A stretch of DNA of 64,000 nucleotides from Anolis sagrei (GCF_037176765.1 NC_090024.1:196102278-196166277), one strand, 5' to 3'. Shown: positions 33,875 through 46,049, numbered from the stretch's first letter. Numbers and translations: made by a program. The notes: a model not told the origin generated them from the letters alone.

Positions 33875-34654
33875 TACCAGACAATGAAACAGGAATAACA
33901 CTTTCAAACCAGGAACATAAAACATTTCAAATTTAGTTCCTAGTGTAATTTCTCATTGCACATTAAGGTTCATAAAACTGGCAGGACCTAGCAAGATTTA
34001 ATACAGTCATCTAAATCTCCAGACCATCAATATTTCTCAGCAAAGAAAATAAAGTTGAATTTGTAGTAAACAAAGTCTATCATAACTGATAATCATTCAG
34101 AAGTCAAATAGATCTTTATAGCATCTCTAACAAAATGACTTTTACTTACCTTATCATTAACAGCTAATGCATATTTATTTTACATTCAGTACTGATAGAA
34201 GCATCATCTATTCAGAAATTCCAGTAATGTTAGCTCCAAAATGTTTCATAAATTTACCAATTTTATGTGCAGATAGCAATTTCTTCCAGATCAACGTTTT
34301 ACAGGGTTTTTTCAGAGCTATACCCTCTTCTTTAGCCTGACTATGAATAAAGTACACTGCGTATTAAAAAGAGGAAGCCCAACCAAGCTTGGCTTTACTT
34401 ACCTCAGTTACCGCAGTCAGTAACATAATGAAGTTCTTAATTTAAAAGAAGAGGAAGAACCTGTGGGCACATAAAAAAGAACTTCCTCTGCTGTCTGGCT
34501 AGGCAGCTTAAGTTCTCATAAAAGGGAATCAAATTAAATCTGAGTCTTTAAATCAGCTGGGAGAGAAGTAGGTTCATGGAAATGGATCTCAACCATAACC
34601 TTACCCTCTTGAACCTGAACTGGAATGGCAGTCATGCACACTCCTATGGTAAAT

Positions 34655-34808
34655 AAGGCCTCTTCCACACAGCTGAACAAAATCCCACATTATCCACTTT
34701 GAACTAGGTTAAATGGCAGTGTGGACTCAGATAATCCAGTTCAAAGCAGATATTAGGGGGTTTTCTGCCTTGATATTCTGAGTTATATGGCTGTGTGGAA
34801 GGGCCCTA
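34655..34808. mobile_element. Palindromic MITE, ggcccttccacac family
   Basis: It starts aaggcctcttccacacag and ends ctgtgtggaagggccc, with the interior words aatcccacattatcc and cagtgtggactcagat. It is the most complete of the three full copies. Confidence 0.68.
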
Positions 34809-35129
34809 GGTATGTAGCATGTGTGCACACTAGGGATGGAAACAAGACTGACTGTTATTTCACTTCCCAACTGAAATATGGGTTTTCCAACACTTGGGAA
34901 AACATATTGGGAAGACTAACACATTGGTTGGATTTGTACGCCTTTGGGGGCCAGTATTCACATATACCAAAATGTTCCTGAAAATTATTCTTTACATACA
35001 TATTCAGGGGCTGGAATCTTGTTGGACAGTTACAAATGCATAATCTATAGTTATGTACTCATGACTATTTCGTATCCATGATCCCTATGTAGCTTTAGGA
35101 CTGTGAATTATATGAGCCCTTTAGAGCTC

Positions 35130-35640
35130 TACCATCATCTGAAGAGGGCCTCCTCTTTGTCCCACCAGGCTTGTTTGGTGGAAACAAGAGAGAGGGTCTT
35201 CTCAGCGGTTCCTCCAAGTCTTTGGAACTCCTTAGTGCACGAAGGGTGCATCTACACCGTAAAATGAATGCCCTTTGGAACCGCTTCAATTGTCATGGCT
35301 CAATGATATGGAATAATGGGAACTGTATTATGATGAGGTACCAACACTCCTTGGCAGAGAAAGCCAAATACCCTGTGAAACCATAACTCCCATGATTCCA
35401 TGCCATTGAGCAGTGGCAGTTAAAGTGATATGAAACTGAATTCATTCTACACTGTTGATGTCCCCCCAGAATAACCCTGTTCTTGTTCATCTTCTGTCAG
35501 AAATTGAAAGCATTCTTGTTTTCAATTGCCACAAGCCTTATAAAAACTGGCTAAGATACAGTTTCAGTGCTGTGTTGTGCTATTTAAAGGTCTTCTAATT
35601 AATTTTTATATTATTAATATGTGATATTTTAACTTTATAA
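35130..35640 (+). mobile_element. L2-like C-terminal fragment interrupted by a MITE
   Basis: Plus-strand L2-type end (agagggcctcctctttgtcc, gtttggaactccttag is close to the usual gtggaactccct words) runs to about 35243 and seems to resume after 35464 (cagaaattgaaagcattc). In between, 35244-35463, lies a palindromic MITE with ggtgcatctacacc at its left end. No clean target duplication was seen. Confidence 0.55.
35244..35463. mobile_element. Palindromic MITE inside an L2 fragment
   Basis: It starts gggtgcatctacaccg, has internal inverted words (atggctcaatgatatgga / tccatgccattgagcagt) and ends attctacactgttgatg. Same family as the copies at 2.9 and 50.3 kb. Its position inside the L2 fragment dates it as younger. 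Confidence 0.6.
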
Positions 35641-35669
35641 AGTGTTGAATTGATGTTTGTAATTTTTTA

Positions 35670-36132
35670 TGTCCACATGCTTGTGGATTTCAATGGCTTC
35701 TCTGTGTAGTCAATTTCAACAGAAAGGAGGAAACCATGAAAATGAACAAAATCTGGCTACCAGTATTAAAAAACTCTAAAATTAGAACAGCACAACAGAG
35801 AGGAAACAAACAAGGACATCTAATCACCTCTCAACAAAAGATTGCTCCAGGCTCTGCCAGGCAATCAAATGCTAATCAAGGTGATCAGTTCAAACATTCA
35901 CACCCAGCTCCAACAGACAAGAGTCCTTTGCCCCACCCTGGTCATTCCACAGATATATAAACCCTTTTTTCCTAGTTCCAACAGACATCACTACCTCTGA
36001 GGATGCTTGCCATAGGTCAGGAGAAAATGTCTCTAGAAACGTCAGGAGAAAATGCCTCTAGAACATGGCCATATAGCCCGAAAAAGCCTACAACAACCCA
36101 GTGATTCCGGCCATGAAAGCCTTCGACAATCT
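35670..36132 (+). mobile_element. Penelope-like element 3' part with inverted 5' end
   Basis: Forward from about 35712 it reads N-F-N-R-K-E-E-T-M-K-M-N-K-I-W-L-P-V-L-K, the C-terminal end of vertebrate Penelope-like GIY-YIG endonucleases as I know them. Directly before it, about 35672-35711, the minus strand reads L-H-R-E-A-I-E-I-H-K-H-V, which is the segment normally just upstream, now flipped. The 3' UTR follows, with a doubled piece gtcaggagaaaatg (about 36018 and 36041), and ends ccatatagcccgaaaaagcc...cttcgacaat. Only the last part of the element is present. Confidence 0.7.
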
Positions 36133-36134
36133 AT

Positions 36135-36560
36135 ATTCACATATTTTAATTAAATGTTATGTATGAAGCCAAAATTCATTAGTTGCTTATCCTGGACTCT
36201 CTGCTTTTAATATTTGAACTTCTGCTTTTAATGTTTAAAAACCCTCTGATTTTGATATTTTAACGTTTCAAAATCCTGGTCTGAGACTATAATTAAATTC
36301 ATTCATTCGTTTTGGTGGAGTAGAGAATAGTAAAAAAAAATATTGAAAAGGAACTTCATGGGAGAAGTCAACCTTTGTGCATTACTGACTCAGGAGTAAT
36401 GCAGCTAACAACAAAAAGAAGTAGAAAAAAATCACGAGTGTTATGTGTGGCACAGAGGAGAATTTAGGCCTTAAAATTAATGATTTGCAAATGAGAACCA
36501 GGATGATACAGGGACAATTATAGGATCTGTAATTACATTTTTAGGGGGAAGCTGCTCCTG
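36135..36560. other. Unassigned AT-rich stretch
   Basis: Nothing coding or repetitive was recognised. It lies between the Penelope-like end and the CTG repeat. Confidence 0.4.
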
Positions 36561-36564
36561 TCTT

Positions 36565-36597
36565 TTGTTGCTGTTGCTGTTGTTGTTGTTGTTGTTG

Positions 36598-36640
<43 letters not shown>
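36565..36640 (+). repeat. (TTG)n(CTG)n trinucleotide repeat
   Basis: An almost pure run of ttg units is followed by about ten ctg units in a row, ending at about 36638. It is the only CTG/CAG tract of this size in the window. No exon is seen around it. Confidence 0.95.
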
Positions 36641-37157
36641 TTAATCTGTACAATAACATAACCAGTGGTCTTCCCAGTATCCCAGGTGTGTACATGCCAT
36701 AGATTTGTATAAAAATATTCAAATTTGGGAAGCTGAGTTTGCCATTATGTCAGTGATACCTACAGAACAGAACATTGAGGTCTATCATAATCAAGCTTTG
36801 AACCATGCAGTAAAAATCCTGCACCTTCCTTTCTCTCCTTTTTCCTTTCTTTTGAATAATTTTTGAATCCATGGTTAGGAAAGAAATCTTGGTGCTTGTA
36901 TATGAAGCATTTAATTGTATTCAAATCATGTATGATGATGACGACGACAAGGATGATGTTTATTATTATGTTTATTTATACCTCATTTTTTCTCTCCACA
37001 AAGGTGACTCATGTATGCCTTGTAAAGTCATGTATGCCCTGAAAAACTATTATCAACACAGAACTATTTTCTAGGTATCCTTGAAGGATAACTCCAGGCT
37101 TTAAAACATGTAAATGATCCAGTTTTTTTTTTTACTACTATCTTCTTCCTTAATTAT

Positions 37158-37492
37158 AATTTGGTGAGGCAACAGCACCATTTGGCATAGAGGGCTAAAG
37201 ACATCATATAAACTACCACTTCCATGATTCCATAGCATTGACCCACGGGATTTAACCTTGGTGTTGTGGGACACATCTACATTTTTGAATTAATGAAGCT
37301 TGATACCACTTTAACTCCCATGGCTCAATGCTATTGAATCACGGATTTGTAGTTTGATGAAATACTAGCACTGTTTGGTAGAGAAGGCTATAGATCTTGT
37401 AAAACCAAATTCCCATTATTCCATAACCTTGAGCCATGGCAGATAAAGTGGTGTCAGACTGCATTAATTCTATAGTATGGGTGCAGATCCAG
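37158..37492. mobile_element. One partial and one full palindromic MITE, ggtgcatctaca family
   Basis: About 37158-37255 holds one half (ttggtgaggcaacagcacc, catgattccatagcattg). About 37268-37492 holds a full copy with cacatctacat at the left and tagtatgggtgcagatc at the right. Confidence 0.55.
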
Positions 37493-37573
37493 TTTTCCAG
37501 GCCAAAACTAAAAAACCGTTCCATTTCATCTGCTAGTGCTCACCATATGTGAAGGCCAGCTCTTCCTTTAGGT

Positions 37574-37708
37574 CAGTGGTTCTCAACCTGTGGGTTCCCA
37601 GATGTTTTGGCCTACAACTCCCAGAAAGCCCAGCTAGTTTATCAGCTGTTAGGATTTCTGGGAGTTGAAGGCCAAAACATCTGGGGACCCACAGATTGAG
37701 AACCACTG
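37574..37708. mobile_element. hAT-type MITE, cagtggttctcaacc ends
   Basis: Inverted ends cagtggttctcaacctgtgg and tgagaaccactg, flanked by ctttaggt (37566-37573) and ctttaggc (37709-37716), 7 of 8 matching. The interior (gcctacaactcccagaaag) is shared with the caggcatgggc family, so the two families are related. The ends resemble Charlie-type hAT elements. Confidence 0.85.
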
Positions 37709-38421
37709 CTTTAGGCAGAATGAACAATGCTGAGGTGCTGTAATATCATTCTACCAGTGTTTTCTTCTGGACTAGTTTTTCTTTCTGTTAAAATAAGTGG
37801 TCCTCCTTAAAGCCTGCTCCCCTTAGGAAATGAACACAAAATAGATGAAGCAGCATCAAAGATTCAAATGTCATTCCAGTCACCTTCTAGAGGTGGAACA
37901 AGGAAGGGGCACCACCTCTTACTTCATCTCCTGCAACAACATTACTGATATCAGACTTGCCTCAGGTCTTGTATTTCGTCTTCGTTTTACTCCACTTTGG
38001 AAAATGTACCTTGTGGGATCGAAGGCTGGTCATTAAATGTTATCTCCACATTGTATCTGATAAGATAGAGCCTAATTATTTCTCTGAAATTGTTAATGAT
38101 TTGTTGAATCAGCATTGCCAGGAAGAATAACGGGCTTCTGACTTCAAAGCTTCACACCTTTCTTCATATAAAGACAATCCTTAACTGTCTGACCTGGTTC
38201 TTTATGAGTGTTGAGAAAAAGATGACTGAGAGTGATAATCAATGAATGAACAACTGAAGCAGGAGGGAGGGGCCAGCTGCATAACCTCCTTCCCAGGCCC
38301 CTCCCTCCTAGTCTCATCACAAGGGCTTCAGATGCTTGCCTCTAGCCAAATCCTTTGGCTGTTGGCAAGGCTCATGTTGAATAAGAGGTTCTGGGAATTT
38401 TCATAGTTCTACCATTTTGAA

Positions 38422-41400
38422 CTCCAGCAAAGGATCACCGCCTTGTTGTGGCGCTGGAGCTTGAGCACCTCAATGATGTCATGAGCGAAACTGTGAAGGG
38501 TCACCCAAGACGGTACGGTCGTGGCAGAGAGGTCAGACCAAGCGTGATCCCTGGGGAAGGCAACAGCAAACCACCCCAGTATCCTTGCCAAGAAAACTAA
38601 ATGGACCAGTACAACCAGAGATATGTCGGTATGCCATTGGAAGATGGGACTCCCAGGTCAGAAGATGGCCAAAATGCTACTGGGGAGGAGCAGAGGATAA
38701 GTTCAACCAGATGTGATGACGCAGCTAGCTCAAAGCCGAAAGGAAGGCTAGCGGCCGACGGTACTGGAGGTGAACGACGAATCCGATGCTCTAAAGATCA
38801 ACACACCATAGGAACCTGGAATGTAAGATCTATGAGCCAGGGCAAATTGGATGTTGTTATTGGTGAGATGTCAAGACTAAAGATAGACATTCTGGGGGTC
38901 AGCGAACTGAAATGGACTGGAATGGGCCACTTCACATCAGATGACCACCAGATCTACTACTGCAGACAAGAGGAACATAGAAGAAATGGAGTAGCCTTCA
39001 TAATTAATAAGAAATTCGCTAAAGCAGTGCTTGGATACAACCCAAAAAATGACAGAATGATCTCAATTCGAGTGCAAGGAAAGCCTTTCAACATCACAGT
39101 GATCTAAATATACGCCCCAACCACAGCTGCTGAAGAAGCAGAAGTAGATCAGTTCTATGAGGATCTACAGGACCTACTGGATAATACACCAAAAAGAGAC
39201 ATTATTTTCATTACAGGAGACTGGAATGCCAAGGTGGGAAGTCAAATGACAACTGGGATCACAGGCAAGCATGGTCTGGGCGAACAAAATGAAGCGGGAC
39301 GCAAGCTGATAGAATTTTCCCAGGAAAACTCGCTGTGCATAACAAACTCTCTCTTCCAAAAACCTAAAAGACGGCTTTATACATGGACTTCACCAGATGG
39401 TCAGCACCGAAATCAGATTGACTACATCCTTTGCAGCCAAAGGTGGCGGACATCCATCCAGTCTGTGAAAACAAGAGCTGGGGCTGACTGTAGTTCAGAT
39501 CACGAACTTCTTATTGCTCAATTTAGAATAAAACTAAAGAGATCAGGGAAAATACACAGACCAATTAGATATGACCTCACTAACATTCCTAGCGAATATT
39601 CAGTGGAAGTGAAGAACAGATTTGAAGGACTAGATTTAGTAAACAGAATCCCAGAAGAACTATGGACAGAAGTCCGAGACATTGTTCAGGAGACGGCAAC
39701 AAAGTACGTCCCAAAGAAAAAGAAAACCATGAAGGCAAAATGGTTGTCTGCTGAGACACTGGAAGTAGCCCAAGAAAGGAGGAAAGCAAAAGAAAACAAG
39801 GATAAGGGGAGATATGCCCAGTTAAATGCGCAATTCCAGAGGTTAGCCAGAAGAGATAAGGAACTATTTTTAAATAAGCAATGCTTGGAAGTGGAAGAAG
39901 ACAACAGAATAGGAAGGACAAGAGACCTCTTCCAGAAAATTAGAAACATTGGAGGTAAATTTCAGGCAAAAATTGGTATGATAAGAAACAAAGATGGCAG
40001 GGACCTAACAGAAGCTGAAGAGATCAAGAGAAGGTGGCGAGACTATACAGAAGATCTGTATAGGAAGGATAATAATATCGAGGATAGCTTTGACGGTGTG
40101 GTGAATGAATTAGAACCAGACATCCTGAGGAGTGAGGTTGAATGGGCCTTAAGAAGCATTGCTAACAACAAGGCAGCAGGAGATGACGGGATCCCAGCTG
40201 AACTGTTTAAAATCTTAAAAGATGATGCTGTCAAGGTGATGCATGCCATATGCCAGCAAATATGGAAAACACAAGAATGGCCATCAGACTGGAAAAAATC
40301 AACTTATATCCCCATACCAAAAAAGGGAAATGCAAAAGACTGCTCCAACTTCCGTACGGTGGCCCTTATTTCTCATGCCAGTAAGGTAATGCTCAAGATC
40401 CTGCAAGGAAGACTCCAGCAATACATGGAGCGAGAGTTGCCAGATGTTCAAGCTGGGTTTAGAAAAGGCAGAGGAACCAGAGACCAGATTGCCAATATCC
40501 GCTGGATAATGGAGAAAGGCAGGGAGTTTCAGAAAAACATCTATTTCTGCTTCATTAACTATTCTAAAGCCTTTGACTGTGTGGATCATAATAAATTGTG
40601 GCAAGTTCTTGGAGGGATGGGCATCCCAAGCCACCTTGTCTCTCTCCTGAGGAATCTGTACAAGGACCAAGTAGCAACAGTAAGAACTGACCACGGAACA
40701 ACAGACTGGTTCAAGATTGGGAAAGGCGTACGGCAAGGCTGCATCCTCTCACCCAACCTTTTTAACTTGTATGCAGAACACATCATGCGATGTGCGGGGC
40801 TTGATGAATGCAAAGCTGGGGTAAAAATTGCTGGAAGAAACATTAACAACCTCAGATATGCAGATGACACCACTCTGATGGCCGAAAGCGAGGAGGAGCT
40901 GAGGAGCCTTCTAATCAAGGTGAAAGAAGAAAGCGCAAAAGCCGGGTTGCAGCTAAACATAAAAAAAACCAAGATTATGGCAACAAGAATGATTGACAAC
41001 TGGGAAATAGAGGGAGAAAATGTGGAGGCCGTGACAGACTTTGTATTTCTAGGCGCAAAGATTACTGCAGATGCAGACTGTGACCAGGAAATCAGAAGAC
41101 GCTTACTTCTTGGGGGGAGAGCAATGTCCAGTCTCGATAAAATAGTAAAGAGTAGAGACATCAGACTGGCAACAAAGATCCGCCTAGTCAAAGCCATGGT
41201 ATTCCCTGTAGTCACCTACTGATGTGAGAGCTGGACCTTAGGGAAGGCTGAGCGAAGGAAGATTGATGCTTTTGAGCTGTGGTGTTGGAGGAAAGTTCTG
41301 AGAGTGCCTTGGACTGCGAGAAGATCCAACCAGTCCATCCTCCAGGAATTAAAGCCCGACTGCTCACTGGAGGGAAGGATACTAGAGACAAAGTTGAAGT

Positions 41401-41639
41401 ACTTTGGCCACATCATGAGGAGACAGCAAAGCCTAGAGAAGACAATTATGCTGGGGAAAGTGGAAGGTAAAAGGAAGAGGGGCCGACCAAGGGCAAGATG
41501 GATGGATGGCATCCTTGAAGTGACTGGACTGACCTTGAAGGAGCTGGGGGTGGTGACGGCCGACAGGGAGCTCTGGCGTGGACTGGTCCATGAGGTCAAG
41601 AAGAGTCGGAGACGACTGAACGAATGAACAACAACAACA
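38422..41639 (+). mobile_element. Full-length RTE-clade (BovB-like) LINE
   Basis: Seen: the element has a short 5' leader, one long coding region and a tail of CAA-type repeats (acaacaacaaca). It is flanked by an exact 11-bp duplication, accattttgaa, at 38411-38421 and 41640-41650. Such a duplication shows insertion by target-primed reverse transcription and marks both ends, so the copy is not 5'-truncated. The AP-endonuclease and reverse-transcriptase order, and the lack of a separate gag-like frame, fit the RTE clade, which is abundant in squamates. The exact family cannot be named without a library search. Confidence 0.9.
38601..41627 (+). pseudogene. RTE endonuclease-reverse transcriptase ORF, two in-frame stops
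   Basis: One continuous frame of 1009 codons runs from the ATG at 38601 to the TGA at 41625-41627. It is broken only by TAA at 39105-39107 (where CAA, Gln, would fit) and TGA at 41220-41222 (where Gly would fit before C-E-S-W). Endonuclease motifs are G-T-W-N-V-R-S, E-L-K-W, G-D-W-N-A-K and S-D-H-E-L-L; RT motifs include F-D-C-V-D, G-V-R-Q-G-C and the catalytic Y-A-D-D near 40858. The C-terminal part holds G-H-I-M-R-R and G-R-P-R-A-R-W. No frameshift was seen. It acts, when intact, as the enzyme that nicks DNA and copies the element's own RNA. This copy is inactive but young. Confidence 0.92.
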
Positions 41640-41650
41640 ACCATTTTGAA

Positions 41651-43440
41651 AACTTGCTTACACACACACTCACATAACAACCCAGTGAAGTTTGACCATA
41701 TAAATTCATGTATGTCTACAAATTATAGTAAAAGAAAATGACTCAAATAAACTGGGTCAACGTATCCACAGGTCAATGTAATGACTATATATATAGTAAC
41801 TCTTATAAAAAGGAACTATTCCCTTCTCTGAGTATTGGCAATAGGTGAGAGTTTTATCCATCTTAGGGGAATGTCAATGATGCACTGAGAACTCGGTCCA
41901 TCCTAGGAAAACCTAGTGCTTCCCCCTCTCTAGAATAATCCCTGCATTATCAATGGGGCTTATCCAAGTCCATAATTTTGATCCTAAACCTACCCTCAAC
42001 TTATATATGTGGTCAACGTATATATGCTACTGTACATACATTTGCTTGAATTATAATCCAGTAAGAGTTACCACAATTTCTCTGGAGGATGTTCTCACCA
42101 AAGACGATTGATCTAAATCTACACATTAATGTAGGGCTAATCACAGGTCATTTTTTCCATGCTTTTGAAAGTAGTTCTGCAGTTTAACACTTTGAAATAA
42201 TTGGTAACAGTGACCTTCACTCCACTTTCAATACCTTGTTCTAGGAGGGGAGAGCTCTTCTGCCATCATGCGGTTGCTGGAAATCATTGCACTCCCCAAA
42301 GGCAAAAACAAAATGAACTACTTAGCAAAAAGGTACCTATTTTGAAACTTTTGCTTTCAAAAGCAAAAGTTTGGGAAGAAGTAGAAGATAATTTTGGTCT
42401 CCAATATGGTGCAAGATACATCAAGACCTACATTAAGTGGGAGTTGGTTTCTCCTGTTCCTTCCTCAAACAAGGTAATTTCCTGCACTGTTTACTCCTGA
42501 GCTGTGCTTTGTGGAAGGGGACAATCTCAACAAGTTACTATAAGTGAGCTGGCTGTGGACAGTTCCTGTGCTGTTAGAAATGCAAGCAAAGCGGGCACAA
42601 TCGCAAGAAATACAGTTTAAATATTTGCTTAATTTGAATCAACTTTTCAAACACTGTCTTGAGATCCTTGATGGCACAGCTAAGAATGATAGGTCCACAT
42701 GCAGAACGACACTATATCTGACAATTCAGTCCCTAGAGTCACATCTGGGGTAGACAACAGAGTTTTGTATGGAATTCATTCCTCCCATTTCCTTTGTTTC
42801 TTTTGTGTCTTTCATTTCTTTGGGAGCATGGAACAGGAAGGCCCCTCCCGCTAGGGAAATCAACTCGACATGAAAGCAAACAGTAGCGGATCTCTGCTTT
42901 TCGGCATCACAGAATAAGAGGCTCCAGGATGCAGGCCCTGGCAGGCATGGGCACTCATGCACACCACATGCACTCTCCTTGGAAAGAGCCTGTGTGTGTG
43001 GCGTTCAGGCCCAGAGTGCCTGTGCCTGCCAGGGGCTGCAGACTAACGCTCCCTTTTCCAGCATGTGTTTTAAAAAACATACAGTCTTCAACATTCAAAT
43101 ATTGAGATACACATATTATTTCTCCAATCCCACCACCTCCCCATTCCCACCCATGGACCACCACCATGACTTCTGACACTATGCCACATGAAACTAGTAT
43201 TTAATAAAACTCTATCCTTATCGTGCAGCTATTTCAAAATCTATTTTTGTCTTCTTTTTTAAATACCCAAAGGCATGTCCCCATTTTCTAACAAATTCTT
43301 CATGGTTTCTTCGCCTTAAGCCATTGGAGAGCTTGGCTATTTGGATATACTCAACTATTTTTTCCTACAATCCTTAATGAGTAGTGTCCCCCCCCCCCTC
43401 CCTTGCTGAACAAGCCAAAGATATCACTGAAATTTCTCAT
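41651..43440. other. Unassigned stretch after the RTE LINE
   Basis: No splice-bounded exon, RNA gene or clear repeat was recognised. Open runs near 42201-42500 do not resemble a known family. Confidence 0.4.
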
Positions 43441-43444
43441 GAAA

Positions 43445-43650
43445 TATTTATTATTTATTTATTATTTATTTCAAACATTTGTACCCTGTCCTTCTCAAAC
43501 CCCAAGGGGGGAGGGGGGGACTCAGAATGGCTTACAATGACAGCAATTCAATGCCAAACATATAAACCATAACAAATAACACTGATTCAACATTAATTAA
43601 AACATTAAATTATACAATAGCAATTTAAAACATTTAAAACATTATTATTA
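43445..43650 (-). mobile_element. L2-like 3' end
   Basis: Reverse orientation: tttattatttatttcaaac, ccctgtccttctcaaacc, gggggactcagaatggc, then an A-rich UTR. A second possible piece follows at about 43880-44230 (tgtctctccctgcagcttg, ccaaaagggattttcaattg). Confidence 0.6.
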
Positions 43651-44275
43651 CAATATCAAATAAAAATAAACATGCTTTCTGCTTGTTTTATTTGCAGATT
43701 TACTGGAGAACTCTCAAATCATTCTGGAGCTCAAGCAAAAAGCTGGATGCATCTCTCCTAATCCCCTCATTTTCCACCAGTACAAAAATGGCTGTCCTGA
43801 GGATATTGCCACCATGAAAAAGTATGTCTTGGGGGGGAATTTCATAAGGAGACACATTATAGCTATATGCCAGGTTGATGATGGTGATGATGATGAATTT
43901 ATTACTTGTCTCTCCCTGCAGCTTGAGACAGGATATAACATCATTAAAACAAGAGATAAAACACTATTAAAAGACATACAACAAAATACACAGAGTTAAT
44001 ATACAATTTAAAATCCACTGACAAAACACAGATTACTTTTCACAACTTCAAATTGACCAGATAGGCTTGCCAAAAGGGATTTTCAATTGTGTCTTAAATT
44101 CGGACTGCTGATTTAGCTGTCAGATCTCTTCTGGCAGGTTACATCTGGCAAGTATTTTTCTAGAAGTATAGCAGCAAATATGAGAGTACAGTTTTTCCAG
44201 AACTCTACTTTCATCTTGCTTTTGTCCTTTTACACAATCTCCACTAGAATTCCAGAGAACTAATTTAGCTAAGGA

Positions 44276-44470
44276 AAGCCAGTGTAGTGTAGTGTTTTGA
44301 ATGTTGAACTACAACTCTGGAATCTCTGGTCACATCATGGAAATCTTGGGAAAGTCACACTCTTTCATCCTTAGATGAAGGCAAAAGCAACTTGACCTCA
44401 AAAAAAATTTCCAAGAAATCCCAGTGATAGGGTTGGCATATGTCAGAAGCTATTTGAAGAAACGGAACAA
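44276..44470 (+). mobile_element. tRNA-derived SINE (Sauria-SINE-like)
   Basis: The plus strand begins gccagtgtagtgtagtg (box A-like), continues gttgaactacaactctgg, aagtcacactctttcatcc and ccagtgatagggttggc, and ends near a worn gtcagaagctatttgaag. The 3' end resembles an RTE/BovB-type tail (gtcggaaacgacttgaag in fresh copies, as known from this SINE type). Confidence 0.6.
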
Positions 44471-45027
44471 CATTTTAGTAAAGTCCTGTCTAGAGGGATG
44501 CTTTTTCTCAACTGGTTCCTTTTAGAATAAGTCCACTAGGTGGACCTCTGATTGCAGAATTCTACAGGGTGCATTGAAATTCCTTACCTCTGAGCAATTC
44601 AAGCATAAGCAGAGCTTGATTACACAGGTCTTTTCCATGAACTAAATGTGACGTTGCTAGGTTGATATTGATACTATCAAAATATCTACACAATTAGCTC
44701 CTGGACATAAAATAATGTCATTTAATTGCTTTTCTAGTTATGCAGGACTGGTAATGGATAAACAGCTTCAAGGCGCCTGAGGAAATTTATTTCAAACCCT
44801 TCTTGAACTGTAGAGAGCTGGACAGGGTTTTGGAAGATGCACTTTGAAGTCTTTACTGGGGTGTGAAAGTCACCGAAAGATCCTTTACCAGTTGTTTTCA
44901 TTCATAGGTTTATTGTGAGAATAAAGTGAGATGGAACAAACCTATGTACCTAACTGTGAAAAAAAGATGGGATGAATGTAAAAAGAAAAAAAAACAAAAT
45001 ACGAGGTAAATAGGGTAAAAAAAACAT

Positions 45028-45420
45028 TTATAATAATAATAATAATAATAATACATGAGGCCACGCCCAAATAACAAATTACAATAAAATAAAATACGAA
45101 TTACAATGAAATAAACAACATCACATTAAAATACAAAACATGTAAGCATAATAAACAATATGCACAAAACATTGGGGGGGGGGGGGGAAGCAATAATCCA
45201 AACATAATGACAGTGAGTGGGCCCTAGGGGTGTACTCCAAGAACAAGAACATTGAGGAGAGCAATAGAATAAGATTATGTGACTACTTTCCAAAAGCGCA
45301 ATGGCAGATCCAGGTCTTGAGATTCTTTTTACAGGTTTCTAATTGGGGGGGGGGGGGGGGGGGTACCAGAAACAACAACATACAAAAACAGATCACTGTT
45401 AGGATTCTATGTTAATGAAT
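45028..45420 (-). mobile_element. L2-like 3' end with (ATA)n tail and poly-G runs
   Basis: ATA microsatellite at about 45031-45053, UTR-like A-rich sequence (atgaggccacgcccaaat), then coding-end-like words (caagaacaagaacattgagg, caatggcagatccaggtc, gattctttttacagg, the complement of a KNLKTW-like end). Two long G runs (about 45174-45187 and 45344-45361) lie inside. Confidence 0.5.
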
Positions 45421-46049
45421 ATATGCCAAGATCTCATTATATTCTAGCTGGATGACAGTTCCTTTAACAAAATTGGCAAGGATTAATGTTACACCTTTAT
45501 GAATGTGGTGCTAATTACTCTTCAGTGAAGCAACTGCCTGTGGAAATGCTTTCTGGCAGATGATCTTCAAAATTGACAATGTCATGAATCATCCACTATG
45601 TGGAAGGGGTGTTTCTTCTTGAATTTCTGCATCACTGTCCAGAATGCCAACCTTTTTCCTGCAGTATCTTGCCAGTGCTGATGCAAGATGCACTTTCAGG
45701 GGAAAGAAATAGCTGTTTACTTGAAAATTATAAATACCTAACAAATAACATATAAAACATCATTGACTGGAGATGTTTTAAACAACAAGACCAGAAACCA
45801 GAAAAGATGCCATACAGATGTTAAGCCAAAAAAGGTCAAAATCTATAGCCTGAGGTGCTCTGCTAGTAAGATAGTTTGGACTCCTCCCCAGAATAATAAA
45901 TAAGGACTCCAAACCTGTAACAACAACTCAGTTCCATTAGATTTTCAAGAGTATGTGTCCATGTGTTTCCTCCTTTGGTCATCCAAAGTCTATTAGTGAT
46001 GAAGGCGTATGTCCTTTTGTGTGTGTGATCTATATGTTTATTTCAAAAT

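Noticed and set aside
36477-36722. Ser- and Asn-rich peptide on the minus strand
   Set aside because: It is the translation of the CTG/TTG repeat, with no flanking exon signals.
38261-38309. 14-bp perfect inverted repeat that could be a terminator-like hairpin
   Set aside because: Such hairpins have no terminator meaning in a vertebrate genome, and the low-complexity agg/cct content makes it a likely coincidence.
40586-41215. 209-codon minus-strand open frame
   Set aside because: It is the antisense of the RTE reverse-transcriptase frame, with no family match of its own.
42979-43179. Cys-rich short frames on both strands
   Set aside because: Overlapping antisense frames without any recognisable domain or exon boundary.
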